From contig CAXXUG010000006.1 in NCBI GenBank assembly GCA_963664835.2, positions 1-64,000 on the forward strand: a stretch of 64,000 nucleotides of DNA, given 5' to 3'. The DNA is from G963664835 sp963664835. Its GTDB lineage: Bacteria > Chloroflexota > UBA6077 > FW602-bin22 > JBCLEL01. Position numbers and translations under genes: made by a program. Position 1 is the stretch's first letter. Every line of letters starts with the position of its first letter. The notes below the pieces were generated by a model. That model saw nothing but the letters and a program-made list of their open reading frames with translations. It searched no databases and had not been told where the DNA came from. Below are positions 1 to 7,684 of this stretch, in pieces.

Positions 1-197
1 TCAACCTTATACCTCCGCATCACACGATGACGTTAGAGCAGCGTTATTAGTTCACTCTTATCCAGCCACGAAACTCGCCCACCCAAATCTGAACAGTTAC
101 TTCCAGCCTCTTTAATTGACATCTTCGGCAAATCCTACGATACTAGGGAACTCTTACGCGATTTTAATTTCGCCAGGCAAATCTGGTGGTGTTCTTG

Positions 198-209
198 AAA
201 GGAGGGTGG
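198..209 (+). promoter_or_regulatory. Shine-Dalgarno-like sequence far upstream of the binding-protein gene
   Basis: AAAGGAGGGTGG is a near-perfect match to the anti-SD complement, but it lies about 100 nt before the likely start at 310. A GTG overlapping it (206) would open a 10-codon frame ending in TAG at 236-238, with almost no SD spacing. It could be a leader peptide, a ribosome standby site or chance. A similar sequence precedes the second binding-protein gene at 20024-20035. Confidence 0.2.
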
Positions 210-234
210 CTCAGCAAGATCGATTAGACAAGTA

Positions 235-251
235 CTAGGAACTGTTCCTAG
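235..251. promoter_or_regulatory. 8-bp perfect inverted repeat, possible operator
   Basis: CTAGGAAC-T-GTTCCTAG is a perfect palindrome with a one-base centre, 58 nt before the chosen start of the solute-binding protein. Size and place fit a dimeric repressor site, but no regulator gene is adjacent and no clear -35/-10 pair was recognised nearby, so the role is inferred. The rest of 1-255 shows no gene. Confidence 0.3.
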
Positions 252-309
252 GCAGATGGTGTCTTCCACGTACCAAACACAGAATTTCCAGAGGGGGCCA
301 TTACCAAGA

Positions 310-2226
310 ATGTCAATGAAGTTGTTTTCACGTAGATTCGGGCGTCGCTCGTTCATGGCTGGATTGGGTGCCGCGACTGCATTACCGATCATAGCTGCCT
401 GTGCTCCAGAAGTTGTCGAAGTTGAGAAGGTCCAGGTAGTCGAAAAAGAGGTTCCGGTCGAGAGAGTGGTTACTCAGGTCGTCCGAGAGGTCGTGCAAGA
501 GGTAGTCACCGTCGAGGTCGAGAAGCCGGTAGAGGTCGAGAAAGTAGTCACCGTCCAGGTCGAGAAGGCGGTTGAGGTAGAGGTCGAGAAGGTAGTCACC
601 GTCGAGGTCGAGCGGGCGGTCGAGGTCGAGAAGGCGGTCACGGTAGAGGTCGAGGTTGAGAGAGAGGTCGAGAAAGAGGTCACCCGGGTAGTAGAGAGAG
701 AAGTGGAAGTAGAAGTGATGATGCCCGGGTCGATGCGCGCCCTTACAGGCAAGCTCTGGTTCATGGACAGAGGCTCCAAGCCACTGGCCGGCCAGCGACC
801 GACAGCGCGCCAAAAGGCTCTAGCAGCCGCTATGGCGCAGTACAAGGTGTTCCATCCAGAGGTAGAGGTAGAGCTTACCGACGTCCCACCGACCTCATGG
901 AGCGCTTGGGGACCCGCGATGTATGCCGCCCGAGAGGCGCCGGACATCCTCCACGTCGATGCCGAGCCGGCTAGCGCCAGCGTAGGCGCCGTATTGGCAG
1001 GCACTGAGCAGGAAGTACTGAACTTCTTCGACTATTTGGATGAGCCGAATCCTTATAGCGGCGGTCGTCCCTGGAGGAACGACTGGGTTGACAACAACCT
1101 GCTCTTCAGCCGGGGTAACTCAGAGGTGGACAAGTACTGGGTCCACATCCACAACCAGATGCTGATTCGCACCGTCTTCACAAACGTGCCCTTGGCCGAG
1201 CAGTACGGCGTCAAGGACGGAGACCTGGGCGAGTTGTCCTTCACCGAGGCCTACGAAGTGTTCGCGGCAATGGAGGCTGACGGCATACAGGCCTGGCAAG
1301 GCTACTGGCAGGGCGTCCTCCCAGGCGAGCAAATGAATATCGTGCTGGGACACAATCTCTGGCTTGAAGGCGGTGGTCATCCCGACAACCCGGGCGAGCA
1401 TCTCTTCCCACGGAAACAGATGTACGCGAACTGGTGCAATGGCACCTGGACTTACTCGAAGCCTGAGCTCCAAGAGTCGTGGATGCAGACGGCGCGCTTC
1501 CTTAATTCATTCCAGGGCGGCGCCGCCGGCTTCTATGCGTCGATACCGCAGGGCTACATCCATGCGGGTCGCGGTCAGGGATGGTTGAATGGAAAGGCCG
1601 CATTCTGGATGGCGGCCACGGTCGAGTTCAATCAGATCAGGGCCGCTGAGGACGAGGGAGTTCTTGGCGTAGACGAGTTCTCCTTCGGCCGCACTCCCTC
1701 TTTGAAGCAGGAGGACCTGTTCAACGATTCGCTCAAGATCTATTTCGATGGCCGGTTCCACAACTGGCAGGGCGGATTCAACCAGTTCCTAGCAACCAAC
1801 GGGAGGTACCGACGCAGCGGGCCAAGCGACGCGACTGACGAGATCATCCGTGACTTCCTGCAATTCCATACCTCGATCCACGGGGCCAGAGTTGTAGTCG
1901 AGAATGGCGACGTACCGGAGAACCCAGATGTTATGGAGCTGATGGATCCCCGCCTGACACAGGCGTTCCAGGTGCGCCATCCTTCTATTCAACATCGCGG
2001 CAATCGCTATTTCGGTCTGGATGGCTATTGGGGATCCGCTTCGGTTGGCGGACTCAAGGAAGGCTTCATTCTCGGCGAAATCAGCTACGAGGAGTTCGCA
2101 GAGAAGGCCGACTCGGTAGGCCGACGCGAGGCGATCGAGAGTTACAACGACAACGGACCAAGGAGTGGTTGGCCGACGTTGGACGCGAGCTGCAAGGAGT
2201 TCGGCGCGACCTACGTCGACGACTAG
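310..2226 (+). CDS. ABC transporter extracellular solute-binding lipoprotein (sugar type)
   Basis: Predicted surface lipoprotein that captures a carbohydrate-like solute for an ABC importer. The N-terminus has a twin-arginine motif (GRRSFMAG), a hydrophobic stretch and the lipobox IAAC, so it is probably Tat-exported and lipidated. About 105 residues of Val/Glu/Lys repeats then form a stalk before a roughly 500-residue binding domain of family 1 type. The frame is open from 256, but ATG 310 directly precedes the signal peptide and has GAGGGGG about 12 nt upstream; ATG 316 is also possible. No permease or ATPase gene adjoins it downstream, where a strong terminator follows, so it is an orphan within this window. 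The binding-protein call is secure; the substrate is unknown. Confidence 0.85.
   Translation: MSMKLFSRRFGRRSFMAGLGAATALPIIAACAPEVVEVEKVQVVEKEVPVERVVTQVVREVVQEVVTVEVEKPVEVEKVVTVQVEKAVEVEVEKVVTVEVERAVEVEKAVTVEVEVEREVEKEVTRVVEREVEVEVMMPGSMRALTGKLWFMDRGSKPLAGQRPTARQKALAAAMAQYKVFHPEVEVELTDVPPTSWSAWGPAMYAAREAPDILHVDAEPASASVGAVLAGTEQEVLNFFDYLDEPNPYSGGRPWRNDWVDNNLLFSRGNSEVDKYWVHIHNQMLIRTVFTNVPLAEQYGVKDGDLGELSFTEAYEVFAAMEADGIQAWQGYWQGVLPGEQMNIVLGHNLWLEGGGHPDNPGEHLFPRKQMYANWCNGTWTYSKPELQESWMQTARFLNSFQGGAAGFYASIPQGYIHAGRGQGWLNGKAAFWMAATVEFNQIRAAEDEGVLGVDEFSFGRTPSLKQEDLFNDSLKIYFDGRFHNWQGGFNQFLATNGRYRRSGPSDATDEIIRDFLQFHTSIHGARVVVENGDVPENPDVMELMDPRLTQAFQVRHPSIQHRGNRYFGLDGYWGSASVGGLKEGFILGEISYEEFAEKADSVGRREAIESYNDNGPRSGWPTLDASCKEFGATYVDD
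460..712 (+). repeat. Coding tandem repeat for the Val-Glu-Lys stalk
   Basis: Imperfect repeats of about 42-48 bp built on GTAGTCACCGTCGAGGTCGA blocks encode a low-complexity stalk of the VTVEVEK type. The regular codon use leaves long open frames on the opposite strand, which are artefacts. The array could change length by slippage or recombination. A shorter version of the same tract occurs at 19590-19840 in the second binding-protein gene. Confidence 0.75.
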
Positions 2227-2252
2227 GCAGTTCTTGTAGATTCGCAGAATCG

Positions 2253-2287
2253 AAGAAGGAGGGCCCGTGGGCCCTCCTTCTTTTTTT
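2253..2287 (+). terminator. Strong Rho-independent terminator
   Basis: A GC-rich stem (AAGAAGGAGGGCCC pairing with GGGCCCTCCTTCTT) with a very short loop is followed by an unbroken T tract at 2279-2287 apart from one C. It lies 27 nt after the stop codon of the binding-protein gene and should end that transcript before lgt. Confidence 0.9.
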
Positions 2288-2430
2288 GATATTGGTCGCG
2301 GGATCGTCTTCTCAAATAGTCGTGGCCGCTAGGCATTGGCGTCTTCTTCCTGAGGACTAAGATTTCCTCATATCTCCATCGGGCCCGTCGGGGCACGTAG
2401 GGGACCTGTAGGTGATGTCCCACAGCGGAA

Positions 2431-3255
2431 GTGCAGTTGATCCAGATCCATATTGATCCCGTTATCGCCTCGGTAGGTCCTCTTGCTCTGGCCTGGCAGG
2501 GTCTTATGGCCGGCTTGGGCTTATTGGCGGGAGTCGCGTTTACGTTTGTACGCGCCGGGAACGACCGCATCCCAATTCTGCCTGTACTGAACGGGATTCT
2601 CCTGGCGATTCTTCTGGGCTTGGGTGTCGCCAGGTTGCTGCACGTTCTGGATTCCTGGCCGTTTTATTCCCAGCGTCCCTGGCTGATTCCTCTCCTCACT
2701 GAAGGCGGAATGGTTACCTACGGCGGTATCATCGGCGGGGGATTCGCCGGTTGGTTGTACCTGCGCAGGCGCGTTCGGCCCCTCTCGCAGGTGGCAGATG
2801 CCGCCGGACTGGGGTTACTTGTGGGCCACGGCATAGCGCTGATCGGGGAGTTGCTCGGCGGAGAACACGCCGGCGTACCGTCGCGTCTGCCCTGGGCGGT
2901 GAGATACACGCATCCGGAGTCTCTCGCCGCCGGCGATGCTGCCGTCCATCCGGCAGCCGGCTACGAGATGATTTGGGACTTGTTGTTTGCCGGGATCTCG
3001 TGGAGGCGCCGGGGCAGGGCTCCAGCCGGCGTCTTGTTTTGGGCGAGTTTCACTCTGTACTCTGTCGGCCGGCTCGGAGCCGGCTTTTTCCGCCACGATG
3101 CGGCTTATTTGCTCAGTCTCTCTCTGACTCAGACGTTAGCGTCGTTGGGAGCGATCATCGGCCTGGTGTTCCTGGCGCTTGCTTGGGCGAGAGGAGGGCG
3201 TGTTACCGGGTCGCAGATTGGGCACTCCGCCGGTAGCTCAGGCAATCCCCGCTGA
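2431..3255 (+). CDS. lgt: Prolipoprotein diacylglyceryl transferase family protein
   Basis: Polytopic membrane protein of the Lgt family, which transfers diacylglycerol from phosphatidylglycerol to the lipobox cysteine of prolipoproteins. The 274 residues hold about seven hydrophobic segments and family landmarks: MVTYGGIIGG, the GELLGGEHAG stretch corresponding to the Lgt signature, and FFRHDA near the end. The signature arginine/asparagine region (GR-G-N in E. coli) reads GHGIALIGE here, so key positions differ and activity is uncertain. Start is GTG at 2431 with no strong SD. The 3' end overlaps convergent mnmA by 18 bp. Lipoprotein genes at 310, 6675 and 7685 are candidate substrates. Confidence 0.75.
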   Translation: MQLIQIHIDPVIASVGPLALAWQGLMAGLGLLAGVAFTFVRAGNDRIPILPVLNGILLAILLGLGVARLLHVLDSWPFYSQRPWLIPLLTEGGMVTYGGIIGGGFAGWLYLRRRVRPLSQVADAAGLGLLVGHGIALIGELLGGEHAGVPSRLPWAVRYTHPESLAAGDAAVHPAAGYEMIWDLLFAGISWRRRGRAPAGVLFWASFTLYSVGRLGAGFFRHDAAYLLSLSLTQTLASLGAIIGLVFLALAWARGGRVTGSQIGHSAGSSGNPR

Positions 3256-4374
3256 TTCTGCGTCGCATGTCGATTCCGAGGCCGTGGCGAGGCTGCGTTC
3301 GATCACGCCGCCGGCGAGGACGGTGTCATTTTTGTAGCACACTACCGCCTGCCCAGAGGTGATCGCTCTCTGAGGGTGATCGAACTCGAACTCGAATGAA
3401 TGCTGGTTAATCGGATGAAGAACCCCCACCGCTGGCTCCGTCCTGGATCTAATCTGGGCGTGGCACTCAATGGGGCCAGAATCCGGCGGCAGCGCCACGT
3501 AGTTGGCCTCGGACGCAAGCAGCCGGCTGTTGAACAGTGCGTCCGCCGGCCCGACGACCACCGTGTCGCGCGAGGCATCGATTTCAGTGACATATAGCGG
3601 CACTGTGGATTGGACCCCAAGGTTTCGCCGCTGACCGACCGTAAAGAACGCCACGCCCTGGTGCTCGCCAACGACTCGGCCGTCCAAGTCGAGAACCGGG
3701 CCCGGCCGGGCAAGTTCTGGAGCCTTGTTTCGCAAGAACCGCCGGTAATCGCGATCGGGAATGAAGCATATGTCCTGGCTCTCGACCTTGTCGGCTACGG
3801 GCAGGGCTAGTTGGCGCGCCTTTTCACGCGTTTCGTCCTTGGTCATTCCGCCCAGGGGAAAGATCGTGCGTCTCAACTCCTCTTGGGTAAGGACGTATAA
3901 GACGTAGGACTGGTCTTTGTTCCTGTCGACGCCGCGAACGAGCGTGTATCTGCCCGAGTCGCCGTCGCGGCCGATCCGGGCGTAATGGCCGGTGGCTACG
4001 AGCTCGCTGTCCAGAGCCGCGGCGCGCATCAAGACGGTACCGAACTTTACGTGGTCGTTGCACCTGATGCAGGGATTCGGAGTACGTCCACGTCGGTACT
4101 CGTCGACGAAATCGTTGATCACGTGCGCCTCGAAGTGCTCGCGCATGTTGAGCACGTAATACGGTATGCCTATGCGATCGGCGACTCTTCGGGCATCCTC
4201 AACCGACGCGAGCGTGCAGCATGCATCCTCGCGGGCGAGAGATTCGTCCTCGTCAGTCTTGGGGGCGAGATTCAACGTCACGCCAATAACGTCGTAGCCC
4301 TGCTCCTTGAGAAGGGCGGCGGACACCGCGCTATCGACGCCACCGCTCATTCCGACCACTACTCGCTCAGCCAA
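3238..4374 (-). CDS. mnmA: tRNA-specific 2-thiouridylase MnmA
   Basis: Cytoplasmic enzyme that thiolates U34 of tRNA-Lys, -Glu and -Gln, using ATP and persulfide sulfur. The 378 residues match the family length. The PP-loop SGGVDS lies at about 10-15, the catalytic cysteine in NPCIRC is C102, and the partner cysteine in DICFIPD is C203. GHYARI and the C-terminal beta-barrel are also recognisable. Start is TTG at 4374, with GGAGG and AGAGGT upstream. It is convergent with and overlaps lgt by 18 bp. Confidence 0.95.
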   Translation of the reverse strand: MAERVVVGMSGGVDSAVSAALLKEQGYDVIGVTLNLAPKTDEDESLAREDACCTLASVEDARRVADRIGIPYYVLNMREHFEAHVINDFVDEYRRGRTPNPCIRCNDHVKFGTVLMRAAALDSELVATGHYARIGRDGDSGRYTLVRGVDRNKDQSYVLYVLTQEELRRTIFPLGGMTKDETREKARQLALPVADKVESQDICFIPDRDYRRFLRNKAPELARPGPVLDLDGRVVGEHQGVAFFTVGQRRNLGVQSTVPLYVTEIDASRDTVVVGPADALFNSRLLASEANYVALPPDSGPIECHAQIRSRTEPAVGVLHPINQHSFEFEFDHPQRAITSGQAVVCYKNDTVLAGGVIERSLATASESTCDAESAGIA

Positions 4375-4679
4375 ATGGACCTCTTTCCTCCAGTTCGCCC
4401 TTCTGCTGCTGCTCAGAGTCTAGCCTACATACTCTGCGATTTCGATAGTAAGCCCCACCCACGATCAGCAAGTGAAAGCCGGCCCGCGTTGCCAGGTGTT
4501 CCATCCAGCGTCCGGTAGTGCATAATACCCCTTGGATTCAAGTTTGGTGTCTCCGCTCAGCAAAGGTCGCCGGCGCCGTCGGAGACCGGGATGGAATCGT
4601 GGTCTAGACCATTTCGCGAACAATCGTCGAGCGGGAGCGATCCTGTTAGTACGTCAGGCAATGGAATGAGGAGTTAACG
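4375..4679. other. Intergenic region between divergent mnmA and hydroxyacid dehydrogenase
   Basis: 305 bp holding the promoters of two divergent genes. No ORF, tRNA or convincing palindrome was seen. GAGGAG at 4668-4673 is the ribosome binding site of the gene starting at 4680. Confidence 0.6.
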
Positions 4680-5678
4680 ATGGCAGTCAAGATGGTAATG
4701 GTTACCCCCTTCTTGAATGATCGACAGCAGTGGTTTGCTGACAATCTCATAGTACCTGTGGAAATCGCGGCATCGCCCACTTTTCGCGAGGAAGACGCCT
4801 GTCCTCTCTTACCAGGCGCTGAAATTGCGCTCACGAGCCACTGGACCAAGTCGATGGGCGAGGCGGCAGATAGCCTTCGATTCATACAAATGCCCGGCGC
4901 CGGCTGGGACAAGATGGACCCCGCCGGAATTCCCGAGGGCGTCCTGGTCGCGAACTGCTATGAACACGAGCAGGGTATAGCGGAATACGTACTCATGATG
5001 TGCCTGGCGCTCGCTCGAGAGTTGCTCGAGGCAGATAGAACGATCCGCCAGGGCAACTGGAGGCTGTTTCCCGCTCTTGGCTATCCATTTTTTCCGGAGC
5101 TGGGCGGACAAACCATCGGAATCATCGGATTGGGCCGGATCGGCAAAGCCGTAGCAAAGCTCACTTCCGGTTTCAACATGCGACGAATAGCGGTTGACGC
5201 CATTCCAATTGGTGATGATGTCAAAGCGTCGTTGGATATAGACTGGATCGGAGGATTATCGGACTTGGATCGGCTCCTGGGAGAATCCGACTTTGTTGTG
5301 ATATCGGCTCCGTACAGCGATGAGACTCGAGGCATGCTCGGAGCGCGAGAGCTCAGCTTGATGAAGCCTACGGCGTTTCTGATAAACCCGGCGCGGGCCG
5401 AGATCGTCGATGAGCAGGCCCTTTACGAAGCACTACGCGATAAGGTGTTTGCCGGCGCTGGGCTCGATCCTTGGTGGGCCTATCCGAAGAGCGACGAATG
5501 CGTCGCCCCATCCCGGTTCCCGTTCGCGGACTTGGACAACGTCATTATGACGCCGCACACATCCGGCAGCACGGCCCAGACAATCGACCGGCGGATGGAG
5601 GTGGTAGTCGCAAACATGAACCGGTACTTCCGTGGCGAGCAGGTGGTGAACGTCGTCGAGGAGATGTCGCGGATATAG
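4680..5678 (+). CDS. D-2-hydroxyacid dehydrogenase (NAD-dependent)
   Basis: Soluble oxidoreductase interconverting a D-2-hydroxy acid and a 2-oxo acid. The 332 residues show the family's Rossmann motif GLGRIG (150-155), the substrate-binding NPARAE segment with R239, and the catalytic histidine in TPHTSGST (H293). The family includes glyoxylate/hydroxypyruvate reductases, phosphoglycerate and lactate dehydrogenases; the substrate cannot be told. ATG 4680 has GAGGAG 6 nt upstream. It stands alone on the plus strand, convergent with the SDR gene that follows. Confidence 0.9.
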   Translation: MAVKMVMVTPFLNDRQQWFADNLIVPVEIAASPTFREEDACPLLPGAEIALTSHWTKSMGEAADSLRFIQMPGAGWDKMDPAGIPEGVLVANCYEHEQGIAEYVLMMCLALARELLEADRTIRQGNWRLFPALGYPFFPELGGQTIGIIGLGRIGKAVAKLTSGFNMRRIAVDAIPIGDDVKASLDIDWIGGLSDLDRLLGESDFVVISAPYSDETRGMLGARELSLMKPTAFLINPARAEIVDEQALYEALRDKVFAGAGLDPWWAYPKSDECVAPSRFPFADLDNVIMTPHTSGSTAQTIDRRMEVVVANMNRYFRGEQVVNVVEEMSRI

Positions 5679-5703
5679 CTCCAGCCTTGCAGACTCGACC
5701 ATC

Positions 5704-6456
5704 TTACTTGACGATCGTCTCGCCCATCCCCTGCAGGGCGGTTGGGTACAAGACCATCTCGGCTACGTAGGTCCGGGCCGGCAGGCTCGCTACGAATACG
5801 CAGGCTGCGGCTATATCTTCGGTCTTCATCATCTGAGCTTTTATTTCGTCCGGCAGTGGGATCGGCCGCGTGTCCACAATTGGCGTGTGGCATAGCCCTG
5901 GAAGAATGGTGGTCGCACGAATTCCGTTCTTTCGTTCCTCCAGCGTGATCGCGTGGGTGAGCCCGTTTAACGCGTGTTTGCTTGCCTGGTATGCCGAGCC
6001 GGAGAAATCGGTCCACCTCCCCGATACCGACGAAATCATGATGATCTGGCCGTCCTGCTGACGACGCATCGCCGGCAACACAGCTTGGACGAAGTTGTAG
6101 GCGCCGTTGAGATTGGTGTCGATGACGGCATTCCAATCGGCCGGCTCGATCACGGCCACGTCTCGCTTCGTTACGTTTGTACCAGTCGCGTACAAGAGTA
6201 CGTCTATTCTCCCGTAGCGCTCCAGGGTCTTCTCCACGGCGGACATTACCGCGGGTCGGTCGCGGACGTCGACGGGTATGGTGATCATTTCGCCGCCGGC
6301 GGCACGAGCTTCGCTCTCCAGGGTGTCCAGCTCTTGCTCGCGGCGAGCAAGGGCACATACCCTGGCGCCTTGCTGCGTGAACGCGAGTGCGCAGGCTCTG
6401 CCCATGCCGCTGCTTGCACCGGAGACGATCACAACTTTGTCACTTAGAGTTCTCAT
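5704..6456 (-). CDS. SDR family oxidoreductase
   Basis: Classical short-chain dehydrogenase of 250 residues. The cofactor motif is SGASSGMG (12-19) and the catalytic set is S142/S143, Y156 and K160 (YQASK). The usual NNAG is YATG here, as in some members. The C-terminus is typical, and the substrate is unknown. The frame is open to a GTG at 6483, but ATG 6456 has GGAG 5 nt upstream and gives the expected N-terminus. It is divergent from the DUF4349 gene; the 220-bp gap holds a palindrome. Confidence 0.9.
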   Translation of the reverse strand: MRTLSDKVVIVSGASSGMGRACALAFTQQGARVCALARREQELDTLESEARAAGGEMITIPVDVRDRPAVMSAVEKTLERYGRIDVLLYATGTNVTKRDVAVIEPADWNAVIDTNLNGAYNFVQAVLPAMRRQQDGQIIMISSVSGRWTDFSGSAYQASKHALNGLTHAITLEERKNGIRATTILPGLCHTPIVDTRPIPLPDEIKAQMMKTEDIAAACVFVASLPARTYVAEMVLYPTALQGMGETIVK

Positions 6457-6531
6457 TGCCACTCCGATTCTTCGGTATCGCACGGTCGGATTTCAAACGA
6501 TTGATCGATATTGGCTGATTCTATCCGAACC

Positions 6532-6554
6532 CCTCTAATACCCTTAATTAGAGG
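6532..6554. promoter_or_regulatory. 8-bp inverted repeat in a divergent promoter region
   Basis: CCTCTAAT and ATTAGAGG form a perfect 8-bp inverted repeat around a 7-nt centre, between the divergent SDR and DUF4349 genes. A TATACT hexamer at 6571-6576 could be the -10 of the plus-strand gene, which would put the palindrome over its -35. An operator is plausible but not proven. Confidence 0.35.
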
Positions 6555-6674
6555 TCGCTGATGTTTCAACTATACTGTGGAACGAATTTGGATCGAGTTG
6601 CGTCTATGTTTCCAGTGAATGTGAGTCATTGGAGTGGCAGTTCCTAGGGATCTGGCACCTGGGAGGGCAGAACA

Positions 6675-7604
6675 ATGCTAGAGGCAAGAATGCGGATTGT
6701 GGCAGTTGTTTGCGGGCTGTTGTTGCTGGTGGTGGCGCTCGGTTGTGAACCGCAGGCGTTGGAAGAAGCGGTTCGCGAAGTTGAGGTGATTCGAGAAGTC
6801 GCGGTCGAGAGGGAGGTTGCCAAGGCAGTGCCAGCGCAGGCTTCGGCCGACGCCATGGTCTCGAGTGGTGACGCTGCGGCAACAATCGAGCGCAAGATTG
6901 TCCGCAACGCCCACATAAGCATCGTCGTCGACGATATCGACACAGTCGTCTCGCGCGTAACTACGTTGGTTGCCGCCCAGCAAGGATTTGTAGTCCACTC
7001 AAGCAGATTCGGAACCGGCGACGAGGAACGCGCCAGTATGTCGTTCCGTGTGCCTAGCGACGAACTTGACTCCGTTTTGGCCCAGATCCGGGAGTGGGCC
7101 AGCAATGTCGAGAATGAGGAGACTTCCGCGAGAGACGTGACGGAAGAGTTCATAGATACGGAGGCGCGCCTCAACTCCCTCAAGGCGACCGAGGCAAAGT
7201 ATCTGGATCTGCTGACCCGCGCCGAGACTGTCGAAGATACTCTGAACGTTCAGCGCGAGCTGGAGAATGTTCGGTATCAAATCGAGAGCACCGAGGGAAG
7301 GTTGCGATTCCTACGCCAGACAACTGCCCTGTCGTTGGTCAACCTCAATATCTCGACCACCGAGCGGGCAAGACCACTGCTCGTCGCCGGCTGGGACGTT
7401 ACAGACGTAGCGACTTCGGCAGTTCGGGGCCTGATTCAAACTGCCGTCGCCGTGGTAAACGTTCTGATTTGGGTGGTCGTGTTCATCCCAGTCTGGGTTC
7501 CGCTGATCTTCCTCTATCGGTGGCTGTCCCGCCGGCGGAGGAATCGAATGGCTGCTGCGGCGGAGACGGCTATCCAAGCCCAATCGGACTCCGATAAGAA
7601 ATAG
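6675..7604 (+). CDS. DUF4349 domain lipoprotein
   Basis: Membrane-anchored protein of 309 residues. The N-terminus has a signal peptide ending in a lipobox (VALGC, about residue 24), then a short Glu/Val-rich tract like the stalks of the binding proteins. Residues about 75-235 fit DUF4349: a beta-rich part and a long helical hairpin (TARLN, VQRELENVR). A transmembrane helix at about 262-285 is followed by an Arg-rich tail (LSRRRRNR). Function of the domain is unknown; it is thought to be an envelope sensor or adaptor. ATG 6675 has GGGAGGG about 8 nt upstream; ATG 6690 is possible. Confidence 0.85.
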   Translation: MLEARMRIVAVVCGLLLLVVALGCEPQALEEAVREVEVIREVAVEREVAKAVPAQASADAMVSSGDAAATIERKIVRNAHISIVVDDIDTVVSRVTTLVAAQQGFVVHSSRFGTGDEERASMSFRVPSDELDSVLAQIREWASNVENEETSARDVTEEFIDTEARLNSLKATEAKYLDLLTRAETVEDTLNVQRELENVRYQIESTEGRLRFLRQTTALSLVNLNISTTERARPLLVAGWDVTDVATSAVRGLIQTAVAVVNVLIWVVVFIPVWVPLIFLYRWLSRRRRNRMAAAAETAIQAQSDSDKK

Positions 7605-7684
7605 GCCCTTGCCCTTCCGCGGTTGATCGGCAAAGCCGGTTAGGGGCGGCAGGGGGGCGTTGCATCAATTCGGGCGGGGACTTG

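Noticed and set aside
382..1004. Long minus-strand frames opposite the first binding-protein gene
   Set aside because: They come from the repetitive GAG/GTC codons of the Val-Glu-Lys stalk read backwards; composition is low-complexity, with no SD or family.
5480..6358. 292-codon minus-strand frame over the dehydrogenase/SDR junction
   Set aside because: It is the SDR gene read in another frame and shows Arg-rich shadow composition.
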